Source of the DNA: Desulfocurvibacter africanus subsp. africanus DSM 2603
GTDB lineage: Bacteria > Desulfobacterota > Desulfovibrionia > Desulfovibrionales > Desulfovibrionaceae
DNA length: 64,000 bases
Direction of reading: 5' to 3'
Assembly: GCF_000422545.1 (NCBI RefSeq)
Contig: NZ_AULZ01000016.1
Span: 53,006 to 117,005 of the forward strand
Part shown: piece by piece, positions 54,091 through 62,932 of the stretch
How positions within the stretch are numbered: the stretch's first letter is position 1
Layout: the number at the start of each line of letters is the position of its first letter
Notes under the pieces: generated by a model
Seen by the model: the letters and a program-made list of their open reading frames with translations, nothing else
The model's database searches: none
Told to the model about the DNA's origin: nothing
Made by a program: the position numbers and the translations under genes

Positions 54091-54858
54091 TTACGCCCGC
54101 GCAACGAACCCCGGATTCTTCAAGTTCTCTTTGTTGTAGAGGAACGGCCCCCCGTCCAACCCCGTCATACTCCCACCCGCGCCCAGCACGAGCGCATGCC
54201 CGGCGGCGGTGTCCCATTCGTACGTCAGGTTGAAGCGCGGATACAAATCCGCCTTGCCTTCGGCCAGAACGCAGAACTTGAGCGCGCTGCCAACCTCAAC
54301 GCGCTGCCTCACGTGCAGCGTGGCCAGATACGCATCCATGTCCGGGCTCTTGTGCGAGACGCTCTCCAGCACAACATGCCCTTGGCCCGGCTCGGGCTTG
54401 CGCGTGCGGATGGGCGTTTCCCGGCCGTCCTCCACGCGGAACGCGCCGATGTCCGGCCCGCCCCAGTAGAGCAGGCCCTGCACGGGCACGCCGATGATGC
54501 CCAGGACCGGGCGCTGGTGCTCCGCCAGGGCGATGTTGACCGTGAACTGGCCGTTGCGCTTGACGAATTCCTTGGTGCCGTCCAGCGGGTCCACCACGAA
54601 CATGCGCGGCCAGTGCCTGCGCACATTGTAGGGCAGGTGGCGGCCTTCCTCGGATAGGATGGGGATGTCCGGGAATCGTTCGGTCAGCACGGCCTTGATG
54701 GCCGCGTGGGCCGCCTTGTCCGCCTCTGTCAGCGGCGAATCGTCGGCCTTGCATTCCACCCCGAATTGCGTGCCGTACACGCGCAGGATCTCCCTGCCCG
54801 CTGCCTGCGCGGCCTCGATGAAAGCCGCTTTGAGACTGTCCAGCGCTATTTCTGCCAT
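54091..54858 (-). CDS. cysQ: 3'(2'),5'-bisphosphate nucleotidase CysQ
   Basis: This 255-residue phosphatase of the inositol monophosphatase family removes 3'-phosphate from 3'-phosphoadenosine 5'-phosphate. Metal-site motifs are SPLTEAD, ILSEEGRH, VVDPLDGTKEF (D90, D93) and WDTAAGHALVLGAGG. I start at ATG 54858, which has AGGTGGC upstream and lies inside the last codons of the preceding gene (13-base overlap). The overlap suggests coexpression with an uncharacterised 206-residue protein. Confidence 0.88.
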   Translation of the reverse strand: MAEIALDSLKAAFIEAAQAAGREILRVYGTQFGVECKADDSPLTEADKAAHAAIKAVLTERFPDIPILSEEGRHLPYNVRRHWPRMFVVDPLDGTKEFVKRNGQFTVNIALAEHQRPVLGIIGVPVQGLLYWGGPDIGAFRVEDGRETPIRTRKPEPGQGHVVLESVSHKSPDMDAYLATLHVRQRVEVGSALKFCVLAEGKADLYPRFNLTYEWDTAAGHALVLGAGGSMTGLDGGPFLYNKENLKNPGFVARA

Positions 54859-55466
54859 GCCACCTGTACCATGACACGTCCGGGCAGGCTTTCCAAGGCC
54901 GAGGGGAGATCGGCGGGCGCGATTTCCCGGCCGTCCAGCTCGGCGTGATGCACGAGATGCACGAGCCCCGGCTTTTCCAGCGCGCATTCGTGCAGCAGCG
55001 CGGCCACGTCCACGGCCTGCATGATCGCGCCACGGGCAAGCATCGGCTCCACCAGGTCTTCGGCCACGAAATTGAAGAGCTTAAGCGTGATTTCGCCCTC
55101 GCTGCCTTCAGCGGTACAGCCCTTGTCGCCCTTCCAGCCGATCTCGCCGCGGAAGTGGCAGAACGGGCTGGCCCGATTCAGGGTGATGCCCACCAAGCCG
55201 GGCATGCCGCCGCCCAGGCTGAGCGTCTGGCCTTCGTAAAGCTTGGGCGTGTCGATATCGTCCAGCGGGCTGTTGTCCAGGAATACGGAACGAATGCGCT
55301 GATCCACGTACTCCGGGTCCACGCCAAGATCGGTGCATATGCTTTGGCGCACGCTGCAGCCCAGCGTCAGGCGAATGCCCACCCCGCGACGGAAAAGCGC
55401 CCGCCACGGCCGATCGAAGTTTTGTCCGGCCCGGAGCGTCAGAAGCGGAAAATTGCTGTCGCGCAT
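54846..55466 (-). CDS. Conserved-looking protein of unknown function, coupled to cysQ
   Basis: The 206-residue product starts at ATG 55466 with GAGAGGG upstream and begins MRDSNFPLLTLRAGQNFDRPWRALFRRGVG. It lacks a signal peptide or membrane segment. A glycine-rich loop SLGGGMPGLVGITLNR, a cysteine pair near TLGCSVRQSIC, and KGCTAEGSEGEITLKLFNF are visible, but I recognise no family. Its 3' end overlaps cysQ by 13 bases, so it is translated with it. Confidence 0.7.
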   Translation of the reverse strand: MRDSNFPLLTLRAGQNFDRPWRALFRRGVGIRLTLGCSVRQSICTDLGVDPEYVDQRIRSVFLDNSPLDDIDTPKLYEGQTLSLGGGMPGLVGITLNRASPFCHFRGEIGWKGDKGCTAEGSEGEITLKLFNFVAEDLVEPMLARGAIMQAVDVAALLHECALEKPGLVHLVHHAELDGREIAPADLPSALESLPGRVMVQVAWQK

Positions 55467-55569
55467 GAGTTCCCTCTCTTTCTGTGTGATACCGAGCTTT
55501 TGGTTAACCATACACTGCTCCACGGCCAAGGGAAAGACCTGCCGGAAGCCATGCCGGCAATGTAACGGT

Positions 55570-55587
55570 TATGTCATGAAAGACATA
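55570..55587. promoter_or_regulatory. Inverted repeat upstream of aor, candidate operator
   Basis: TATGTC-ATGAAA-GACATA is a perfect 18-base palindrome, and GACATA recurs at 55609-55614. It lies about 45 bases before the -35 box of the aor promoter and could bind a metal- or redox-responsive regulator. Confidence 0.5.
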
Positions 55588-55630
55588 GTAATGAATTATG
55601 CCATCACAGACATAGCAATGGCACTTTTCT

Positions 55631-55660
55631 TTGACACGCATATTCTAGTGTGTCTATAAA
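55631..55660 (+). promoter_or_regulatory. Promoter of the aor operon
   Basis: TTGACA (55631-55636) and TATAAA (55655-55660) are near-consensus with an 18-base spacer. A sigma-54-like TGGCAC at 55619-55624 lies just upstream, but its second element lacks the GC doublet. Confidence 0.7.
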
Positions 55661-55717
55661 ACCAACATCGTGAATAGAAGCTCACTTGACGCTTCCAACA
55701 ATACAAGGAGCGAAACA

Positions 55718-57445
55718 ATGCCTAAGATCCTACGTATCAACACTCGCACCCGCGAGTATCGCCTGGAAGACATGGGTCCGTACCTGGGCCTTGGTGGACG
55801 CGCCCTTACGTCCCGCCTGGTGCTCAATGAAGTCCCGGCCACATGTCATCCGCTGTCCAAGGAAAACAAGCTGGTCATCGCCACGGGCATTCTGTCCGGC
55901 ACCCGCGCGGCCAGCTCAGGCCGTATTTCGGTGGGCGCCAAGTCCCCGCTGACCCTGGGCATCAAGGAAGCCAATTCCGGCGGCCAGTTCTCCCAGAAGA
56001 TGGCCAAGATGGACATTATCGGCATCGTGCTGGAGGACCAGCCCGAAGCTGACGCTCCCCTGGTCACAATCGCCATCACCAAGGACGGCATCGCCTTCCA
56101 CGACGCCTCCCAGTTCACCTTCACCCGCACCTACGCCACGGCCGAAGCCCTGCAGAAGCAGTTCGGCGACAAGTCCGCGGCCATGCTCATCGGCCCTGCC
56201 GGCGAGACCTTGCGCCAGAGCGCTTCCATCCAGTTCACCGATACCAAGTACCGCCCGGCGCGCGCCGCCGGACGCGGCGGCATGGGCGCGGTCATGGGCT
56301 CCAAGCGGGTCAAGGCCATCGTTGTCGATGATACCGGCGCCGCGGGCGTAACCTATGCCGACGACGAAGCATTCAAGACGGCCTCCAAGCGCTGGGCCGA
56401 GATCCTGCGCGGCCACGCCGTCACCGGCCAGGGCCTGCCCGGCTACGGTACGGCCATCCTGGTCAACGTGATCAACGAGGCCGGCGCGCTGCCGACCAAG
56501 AACTTCCGCGACGGCCGCTTCCAGTGGGCCGCCGACGTATCCGGCGAGAAGATGACCGAGCTCATGGAGAAGCGCGGCGGCAAGGTCCGCGAGGGCTGCC
56601 ACACCGGCTGCGCCATCCAGTGCTCGCAGACCTTCGTGGACGAGAAGGGCAAGTACCTGACCTCCGGCCTGGAGTACGAGACCGTCTGGGCTCTGGGACC
56701 CAACTCCATGATCAAGGAAATCGATGAGATCGCCAAGATGGACCACATCTGCGACGACATCGGCCTGGATACCATCGAAATGGGCAACACCGTTGCCGTG
56801 GCCATGGACGGCGGCCTGTTGCCCTGGGGCGACGCCAAGGCCGCCCAGGAGCTGCTCAACCGCGTGGCCGATCCCAAGGATCCGCTGGGCCGCATCGTCG
56901 GCAACGGCACGGCCTTCATGGCCGAGGCCTACGGCGTGACCCGCGTGCCCGTGGTCAAGCGCCAGGCCCTGCCCGCCTATGACCCGCGCGCGGTCAAGGG
57001 CGTGGGCGTAACCTACGCCACCACCCCGATGGGCGCGGACCACACCGCCGGCTACGCTGTCTGTCAGAACGTGCTCAAGTGCGGCGGCGACGTGAACCCC
57101 CACAACAAGGCCGGTCAGGTCGAGACCTCCAAGGCCCTGCAGATCGCCACGGCGGCCATCGACGCCTCGGGCCTGTGCCTGTTCGTGGCCTTCGCCGTGC
57201 TTGACACGCCCGACGGCATGCAGACCATCTGCGACATGATCACCGCTCGCACCGGCCAGAAGACCACGCCCGACGACGTGGCCGCCCTGGGCACGAGCAT
57301 CCTGAAGGACGAGTACGAGTTCAACCGCCGCGCCGGCTTCAGCGCCGCCGACGACCAACTGCCCGACTTCTTCAAGGAGCCCCTGGCCCCGCACAACGTG
57401 AGCTGGGACTTCACCGTGGAAGAGTTGCAGGGCGCCAAGGCCTAA
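55718..57445 (+). CDS. aor: Tungsten-type aldehyde ferredoxin oxidoreductase
   Basis: This 575-residue cytosolic enzyme oxidises aldehydes to acids using a tungsto- or molybdopterin cofactor and a [4Fe-4S] cluster, with ferredoxin as partner. The N-terminal domain contains SGRISVGAKSPLTLG for pterin binding. The cluster cysteines are C294, C298 and C302 (CHTGCAIQC) with the last Cys in DASGLCLF. The spacing is C-x3-C-x3-C rather than the C-x2-C-x3-C of the archaeal enzyme. I start at ATG 55718 with AAGGAG upstream. A terminator follows, then moaD- and moeB-like genes that fit cofactor synthesis. Confidence 0.92.
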   Translation: MPKILRINTRTREYRLEDMGPYLGLGGRALTSRLVLNEVPATCHPLSKENKLVIATGILSGTRAASSGRISVGAKSPLTLGIKEANSGGQFSQKMAKMDIIGIVLEDQPEADAPLVTIAITKDGIAFHDASQFTFTRTYATAEALQKQFGDKSAAMLIGPAGETLRQSASIQFTDTKYRPARAAGRGGMGAVMGSKRVKAIVVDDTGAAGVTYADDEAFKTASKRWAEILRGHAVTGQGLPGYGTAILVNVINEAGALPTKNFRDGRFQWAADVSGEKMTELMEKRGGKVREGCHTGCAIQCSQTFVDEKGKYLTSGLEYETVWALGPNSMIKEIDEIAKMDHICDDIGLDTIEMGNTVAVAMDGGLLPWGDAKAAQELLNRVADPKDPLGRIVGNGTAFMAEAYGVTRVPVVKRQALPAYDPRAVKGVGVTYATTPMGADHTAGYAVCQNVLKCGGDVNPHNKAGQVETSKALQIATAAIDASGLCLFVAFAVLDTPDGMQTICDMITARTGQKTTPDDVAALGTSILKDEYEFNRRAGFSAADDQLPDFFKEPLAPHNVSWDFTVEELQGAKA

Positions 57446-57475
57446 GCTCGACGCATCCGCCTCATCGCTCGAATC

Positions 57476-57505
57476 AAAGGCCCTTTCTCGCGAAAGGGCC
57501 TTTTT
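57476..57505 (+). terminator. Terminator after aor
   Basis: AAAGGCCCTTT (57476-57486) pairs with AAAGGGCCTTT (57493-57503) and continues into TTTTT. It separates aor from the moaD-like gene, so those are either read through or have their own promoter. Confidence 0.9.
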
Positions 57506-57581
57506 CTTAGCCCCTGCATAAGCGCATGCGGGCTTCAGTTTAACGGCGAATCAGGCTATATAAGGTCAAAAGGACATCTCC

Positions 57582-57809
57582 ATGCATATCGAACTCAAAT
57601 GCTTTGCCACCCTGTCCCGCTACACGCCCCCCGGCGCGGAAAGGTACGAGCTGCCCGACGGCGCTACCGTGGGTGAGATCATGACACGTTTAGGGCTGGC
57701 CCAAGAGGATGTGAAGCTCATCTTCGTCAACGGGGTCAAAGCCGAGTTGGACACACGCCTCAAGGATGGCGACCGTCTGGGGCTCTTCCCGGCCGTGGGC
57801 GGAGGCTAG
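57582..57809 (+). CDS. MoaD/ThiS-family sulfur carrier
   Basis: This 75-residue ubiquitin-fold sulfur carrier begins MHIELKCFATLSRYTPP and ends with the Gly-Gly tail (PAVGGG) that is adenylated and thiocarboxylated. It contains LIFVNGVKAELDTRLKDGD, typical of MoaD-like proteins. Next to aor and a MoeB-like activating enzyme, it probably supplies sulfur to the pterin of the tungsten or molybdenum cofactor. AAAGGAC precedes the ATG. The MoeB-like gene starts three bases after its stop, and its ribosome binding site lies in the codons for the tail. Confidence 0.88.
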   Translation: MHIELKCFATLSRYTPPGAERYELPDGATVGEIMTRLGLAQEDVKLIFVNGVKAELDTRLKDGDRLGLFPAVGGG

Positions 57810-57811
57810 CC

Positions 57812-58651
57812 GTGCAGGACATCGCCGGACGGGTGGCCGAGTGCGCCCGCGACGAACGGCTGCCAGCCGGCGGCACGGGCCGCGTGCTGCCCCTGGCGGC
57901 CGAGGCCTGGCTGGCCCAGGATCTGGGCATTTCGCGCCGCGAGGTGCAGATGGCCGCCCTGCTCCAGGGCATCATGCCCAGGCGCTACCTGCGCAACCAG
58001 GGCAACCTGAGCGTGGAGGGCCAACTTCGGCTGCTGGCCTCGCGCGCGGCCATGGTCGGGCTGGGCGGCCTGGGCGGCCATGTGCTGGAGATTCTGGCGC
58101 GCATGGGCGTGGGCTGCATCCGCGCCGCCGACGCCGATGTCTTCGAGGAGCACAACCTGAACCGCCAGCTCCTGTCCACCCAGGCCACGCTGGGCATGCC
58201 CAAGGCGGAAGCCGCCGTTCTGCGCGTGCACGACCTGAATCCGGCCGTGACCGTCGAGGCGCTGCAGGACTATTTGATCGAGGAAACCCTGCCCAAATTC
58301 CTGGACGGCGCGCAACTGGCCCTGGATTGTCTGGGCGGGCTGGCCAGCCGCCTGGCCTTGCAGCGCGCCGCGGCAATGGCGGGCATTCCGCTGATCACCG
58401 GGGCCATGGCCGGCCTTACCGGCTATGTGGCCGTGGTCCGGCCGGGGCAGCCAGGTCCGGCCGAGTTCCTGGGCCAGGGTTCATCCGCCGAGGACACTCT
58501 AGGCACACCGGCCCAGAGCGTGGCCGTAGTGGCTTCGCTCTTGGCCGCCGAGGCTGTCCGGCTGCTCACGGGCAAGCCTTCGCCGCTGGCGGGCGGAATG
58601 CTGCTGATTGATCTGGCGGAAATGCGCTTCGAAAGGGTCAGCCTGGGGTAG
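57812..58651 (+). CDS. ThiF/MoeB/HesA-type adenylyltransferase
   Basis: This 279-residue E1-like enzyme should activate the neighbouring MoaD-like carrier by adenylating its C-terminal Gly. The nucleotide-binding GLGGLGG motif (about residues 83-89) is followed by DADVFEEHNLNRQLLS with the conserved Arg, and DCLGGLASRLAL. The zinc-binding CxxC pairs of many MoeB proteins are absent. An N-terminal extension of about 70 residues has no recognised domain. The start is GTG 57812 with GGAGG just upstream. It is the last gene of the aor-associated group on the plus strand. Confidence 0.85.
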   Translation: MQDIAGRVAECARDERLPAGGTGRVLPLAAEAWLAQDLGISRREVQMAALLQGIMPRRYLRNQGNLSVEGQLRLLASRAAMVGLGGLGGHVLEILARMGVGCIRAADADVFEEHNLNRQLLSTQATLGMPKAEAAVLRVHDLNPAVTVEALQDYLIEETLPKFLDGAQLALDCLGGLASRLALQRAAAMAGIPLITGAMAGLTGYVAVVRPGQPGPAEFLGQGSSAEDTLGTPAQSVAVVASLLAAEAVRLLTGKPSPLAGGMLLIDLAEMRFERVSLG

Positions 58652-58660
58652 GAGCGAAGC

Positions 58661-61339
58661 TCAACAGCCCGAGTCCGCCAGACTAGCCGGCCTGGCGAAG
58701 AGATATCCCTGGCCCAGGCTGCAGCCCAGCGATGTCAGGCGGCTCACGTGCTTCGAGCTCTCCACGCCTTCGGCCACCACTTCCAGCCCCAGGCTGTTGC
58801 CCAAAGTGATGATGGTCTGCACCAGGCGCACGGCCGTGGGCGAGGACTGCTCCAGCGGCGCCACGAAGGCCTTGTCGATCTTAAGCACGTCGATGGGGAA
58901 GCGGCTCAGGTAGGACAGCGATGAATAGCCCGTGCCGAAATCGTCCACGCTGATCTTGATGCCCAGGTTCTTGAGCCGGCTCAGGATGCGCGAGACATTC
59001 TCCGGGTCCTGCATGAGCATGCTTTCGGTTATCTCCAGGCGCAGCCGCTCGGCCGGCATGCCCGTCTGGCGCAGGATGGACTTGACCCGCGAATAGATCT
59101 CCGGATCGCGGAACTGCTTGCCCGAAATATTCACGGACAGGCTCAGCTCGTGGCTATTCGGGGCGCACAATCGACCGAAGTCCAGGCAGGCGCGCTCCAG
59201 GGCCCAGTAGCCCATGGGCACGATGAGCCCGGTCTCCTCTGCCAGGGGAATGAACTCGTCGGGCGGCACGATGCCCTCGCCCTTGCGATTCCAGCGGATG
59301 AGCGCCTCGTAGCCGCGCTTTTCGCCGCTGACCAGCTCCACGATGGGCTGGTAGTGCATCACGAACTCCTGGTTGTCCAGGGCCGTGCGCAGGCTCGATT
59401 CCAGGAGCATGCGGCGCATGGCGTGGTCGTGCATGCGGCCGTCGAAGACCTGACAGTTCTCATTGGCCTCGACTTTGGCGCGCTGCATGGCCAGGCTCGC
59501 ATCGCGCAGGTAATCCTCGGCCCGAGCGTACTCCGCTCGGCCGAAGACCACGCCCACGCTGGCCGAGGTGGTCACCTGGCGGCCCATGACCTGGAAGGGA
59601 GTGCGTAGCCGCTCCTGCACCCGGCGCACGAAGCTGCGCACGAAATCCTCCACCTGCGGGTGCTCCACGAGCACGCCGAAGTCGTCGCCGCCCAATCTGG
59701 CTACCACGCCGTTGTCGCCCAGGCTGTCCTGGAGCATGCGCGCGATGATGATGAGCATGGCGTCGCCGAACAGATGGCCCAGGCTGTCGTTGACCACCTT
59801 GAAACGATTCAGGTCAAGGAAGAGCACGGCGAAATCATAACGGTCGACATGCTTGCCACGGCGGATGGCGTCGCCGACGCGCGTGAGCAGCCGGCGGCGG
59901 TTGGACAGGCCCGTGAGGTGGTCGTGGTTGGCCTGGTACACGAGCTGCTGGCGTGTACGGTTCTGTTCGGTGACGTCCTGGTAGATGCCGAACACCGCCT
60001 CCTGCCGCTGGCCCACGTAGACGGGCGTGCCGATGATGGACACGTCGAGCGTGCGGCCGTCGGCCGTGCGCCGCTTGGACTCGGCGAAAACCAGTTGACC
60101 GTCCTGCGTCTGCCTGGAGATGCCCGTGGCCTCGTCCGTCAGCTCCGGAGGCACGATAAGCGAATTGATGCTCCGGCCTTGGGACTCCTCGCGGCCGAAG
60201 CCGAACAGCCGCTCGAAGGCGTTGTTCACGGCCATGACTCGATCCTGCGGGTCCACGAGCACAGTGGCCAGGGGGATTCTCTCAAAAAGCTGCTCGAAAT
60301 AGGCTTTCTGCAGATCGCGCTGAAAGAGGGCATCCTTGAGTTCGGATACATCGCGCATGGACACGATGCTCAGACTGGTGCCCGGAATGAGGCTCGCCGT
60401 GACCATGACGTGACGCACCTCGCCCGCGGAATCCACCAGCCTCGTTTCATAGGCGCTGGGCGCCGACGACTTTTGGGCGAGGCGGGTGCGGTGATAGGAC
60501 ATAGTGCGTTCGAGGTCGTCGGGATGACAGAAGTCCATCCAGCTCATGCGGCCTTGCACCGATTCCCTTGGCAGGTGCACGAGCTTTTCGAACTCGGTGT
60601 TGATGTGCACGATGGTCATGTCTGCTGCGACGATCATGGCCGCAGTACCGGTGTTCTCGAGTATGGCGCGGAAACTGCCCTCGATGCTCGGCGCCGGTGA
60701 CTCGTTTCCGGCTTGGCTGTCATCCACGGCCACGCTGGCTTCCACGCCCTGCTGCAGGATGAAACAGACCATGTCGGCCATCACATCCGCCAGTCGGCGC
60801 TGTTCGTCGCCAAGATCCGGTCCGTTGCGCCTGGCCGCGCAGAACAACCCGTGCACTTGGCCCTGGCAGATGAGCGGAGCGCACAGCAGCGGCCCCGAGG
60901 GTTCGGCTCCCATGAGCTTGGCAAGCATGCCATATTGGCGATCGTCAACGCTGACGGAGCGGCATCCAGGCGTAGAAAATTGGGTCAGCACGCTCTTGGC
61001 GGCCGACTCTGTCAGCGACCCGGACCGGTCGCCCTTGCCGGGATACGGGTAGGCGGCCTTGAGCGTTCCGGCCTCGTCCAACAGACAGACCGCGGACCAA
61101 TCCGCATGCAGTGCCGCGGCCATGCGAGCCGGCATGCTTTCCAGGAATAAGGCGCACTCCACGCCCTTCCGCGGGTGAACTGGTAGAATTTCGTCCAGAA
61201 TGCTCCAGACCTCGCAATGGTTCCGGCCGGAGGCCTCCATCGCTTGCTGATTGTTCGGCTTCACGTTGCTACGTGCCATGATGAATATCGGTGAAGAGGC
61301 AGAAGGTTTCGGCCAGCCCAATGGCCATCCACAGGCCAT
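58661..61339 (-). CDS. GAF-PAS-PAS-GGDEF-EAL cyclic di-GMP protein
   Basis: This cytosolic signalling protein has up to 892 residues. It has a GAF-like region (about 40-195), PAS domains (about 220-345 and 350-465), a GGDEF domain (about 475-635) whose signature is LGGDDFGVL, and an EAL domain (about 650-890) with intact YEALIRW, TESMLMQD and DDFGTGYSSLSYL. The GGDDF variant may be active or inactive as a cyclase; the EAL site looks intact for c-di-GMP hydrolysis. The start is uncertain: ATG 61339 has a distant GAGG, and ATG 61279 (MARSNVKPNN) lacks a site. It is on the same strand as, and 42 bases after, the ModF-like gene. Confidence 0.88.
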   Translation of the reverse strand: MACGWPLGWPKPSASSPIFIMARSNVKPNNQQAMEASGRNHCEVWSILDEILPVHPRKGVECALFLESMPARMAAALHADWSAVCLLDEAGTLKAAYPYPGKGDRSGSLTESAAKSVLTQFSTPGCRSVSVDDRQYGMLAKLMGAEPSGPLLCAPLICQGQVHGLFCAARRNGPDLGDEQRRLADVMADMVCFILQQGVEASVAVDDSQAGNESPAPSIEGSFRAILENTGTAAMIVAADMTIVHINTEFEKLVHLPRESVQGRMSWMDFCHPDDLERTMSYHRTRLAQKSSAPSAYETRLVDSAGEVRHVMVTASLIPGTSLSIVSMRDVSELKDALFQRDLQKAYFEQLFERIPLATVLVDPQDRVMAVNNAFERLFGFGREESQGRSINSLIVPPELTDEATGISRQTQDGQLVFAESKRRTADGRTLDVSIIGTPVYVGQRQEAVFGIYQDVTEQNRTRQQLVYQANHDHLTGLSNRRRLLTRVGDAIRRGKHVDRYDFAVLFLDLNRFKVVNDSLGHLFGDAMLIIIARMLQDSLGDNGVVARLGGDDFGVLVEHPQVEDFVRSFVRRVQERLRTPFQVMGRQVTTSASVGVVFGRAEYARAEDYLRDASLAMQRAKVEANENCQVFDGRMHDHAMRRMLLESSLRTALDNQEFVMHYQPIVELVSGEKRGYEALIRWNRKGEGIVPPDEFIPLAEETGLIVPMGYWALERACLDFGRLCAPNSHELSLSVNISGKQFRDPEIYSRVKSILRQTGMPAERLRLEITESMLMQDPENVSRILSRLKNLGIKISVDDFGTGYSSLSYLSRFPIDVLKIDKAFVAPLEQSSPTAVRLVQTIITLGNSLGLEVVAEGVESSKHVSRLTSLGCSLGQGYLFARPASLADSGC

Positions 61340-61381
61340 TATGGCCGTTGCCTCGATGTCGGTTCCGAGGTCGCATGCCAG

Positions 61382-62932
61382 TTACCCCAATCCGCAGCCG
61401 GAGAAAAGGGCTTTCTGGCCTTTAGCTCGACCAGCCAGGAGCCGCCCGGCCTCCAGCCGGAGTTGTCCGTCGAGCTTGCGGGGCAGGTCCTGCTCATGGT
61501 GCGAAACGATGACCAGGGCCACGCCAGCCGTGCGCAAGCCTTCCAGAAAGATGCGCACTTCCTCTCGCGAAGCAAGGTCCAGCCCGCTCAAAGGTTCGTC
61601 CAGGAGCAGGGCGAGCGGCCGATGAACCATGGCCCGCAGGATCATGAGCTTGCGACGCTGGCCGAAGGACATGCTCTCCAGGCGCCGGCCGGCAAGCTCC
61701 TGCAGGCCCGACCCGTTCAGCAGATCCTTGGCCGCAGCCTCCTCCTCTTCCTCGGGAGGAGCATACAGGCCCACGGAGCCGCGCAATCCGGAGATCACCG
61801 TCTCCAGTCCCGTGGCCTGTGGATCGTAACAGGCCTGCAGCTCTGCGGATACATAGCCCACCTCGCGTCGCACCTGCCATAGGTCGTGGGGCTCAGATTG
61901 CCCGTGGCGCAGCACCTCGCCTCCGGGCATGGGATACAGATCGCCGGCCAGCAGCTTGAGCAGCGTGGATTTGCCTGCGCCATTTGGCCCCACCAGACCC
62001 CACTGCTCTCCGGGTCGCAAAGCGAAGTTTGCCTTGCGCAGAACGAGCCGTCCCGCGAAGGACACCGAGGCATTGCGCAGCTCTACTATTGGAACTGCTG
62101 GCTGCACAGGCCCATCGTCCCGAGCCGCTTCGGCAGCAGGCGCGCAAGGCCAAGCGGAATCGTGGCCAGCGTATGCATCCAGGGCCCTTGCCAGCTCGCC
62201 GGCAAAGACGACCCGACCTTGTTCAAGCAGCAGGCCCATACGCAGACCCGCCACGATCTCCTCCGATCGATGCGTGGCCTGAACAACACTGACGCCCTGG
62301 GCCGCAATCTCGGCCACCAGCCGTATGGCCACGGCCCGCCGTTCGGTGTCCAGGCCGTCGAAGGCCTCGTCCAAGAAAAGCACCTGCGGCCGGGCCACGA
62401 GGCCGCGCACGAGCAGAACCGCCTTGGCCTGTCCTTCGGACATAACCGCCATGGACCGCTCCAGAAGCTCCTCCAGGTCTAGGGCCTGGAACAGGCCCTC
62501 GACACGAGCCACATGCTCCACAGCCACGGGCCCGGCCAGGAAACGGCTGCTCCACAGCCCCGTGAGAGCGCATTCGCGGCCGGTCAACGGGAACTCCAGC
62601 CGTCGATACTCCTCGGCCAGCTCGGCCGAAACCAGGGCAGTATGCTCGCGGAATCCGATCGGGCTGGCGCTTGGGCCATCTTCGCTGAAAAATAGGCGAC
62701 AATCCGGATTAACCGGCCACACATCGCCGCGCAGGAGCTTGAGCAGGGTGGACTTGCCCGCGCCGTTGCCGCCCAGTACGACCCAGCCCTGTCCAGCGCG
62801 AAGGGTCAGGCGCACATCCGTTAATATGTCGCAGCCGGTCATGCGCACCGTGCAGCCGTCCAGACACACGAGTGGATGTTCGGCTTCACCGCCGCAACGC
62901 TGCGCCATTTCTTGCGGCGTAATAGCTATCAT
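61382..62932 (-). CDS. modF: ModF-like double ABC ATPase
   Basis: The 516-residue protein has two ABC ATPase domains. Domain 1 has Walker A GGNGAGKST (about 54-62), MSEGQAKAVLLVRGL and Walker B VLFLDEAFDGLD. Domain 2 has Walker A GPNGAGKST, MSFGQRRKLMILRAM and ALLLDEPLSGLD. The order and length resemble ModF, linked to molybdate metabolism in E. coli, and no permease is nearby. The ATG at 62932 has GAGG upstream. Its position next to the tungsten/molybdenum enzyme cluster is suggestive, but its function is not established. Confidence 0.82.
   Translation of the reverse strand: MIAITPQEMAQRCGGEAEHPLVCLDGCTVRMTGCDILTDVRLTLRAGQGWVVLGGNGAGKSTLLKLLRGDVWPVNPDCRLFFSEDGPSASPIGFREHTALVSAELAEEYRRLEFPLTGRECALTGLWSSRFLAGPVAVEHVARVEGLFQALDLEELLERSMAVMSEGQAKAVLLVRGLVARPQVLFLDEAFDGLDTERRAVAIRLVAEIAAQGVSVVQATHRSEEIVAGLRMGLLLEQGRVVFAGELARALDAYAGHDSAWPCAPAAEAARDDGPVQPAVPIVELRNASVSFAGRLVLRKANFALRPGEQWGLVGPNGAGKSTLLKLLAGDLYPMPGGEVLRHGQSEPHDLWQVRREVGYVSAELQACYDPQATGLETVISGLRGSVGLYAPPEEEEEAAAKDLLNGSGLQELAGRRLESMSFGQRRKLMILRAMVHRPLALLLDEPLSGLDLASREEVRIFLEGLRTAGVALVIVSHHEQDLPRKLDGQLRLEAGRLLAGRAKGQKALFSGCGLG

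Noticed and set aside
55619..55634. Sigma-54 promoter upstream of aor
   Set aside because: TGGCAC is present, but the -12 element has TG where GC is required; a near-consensus sigma-70 promoter lies in the same place.
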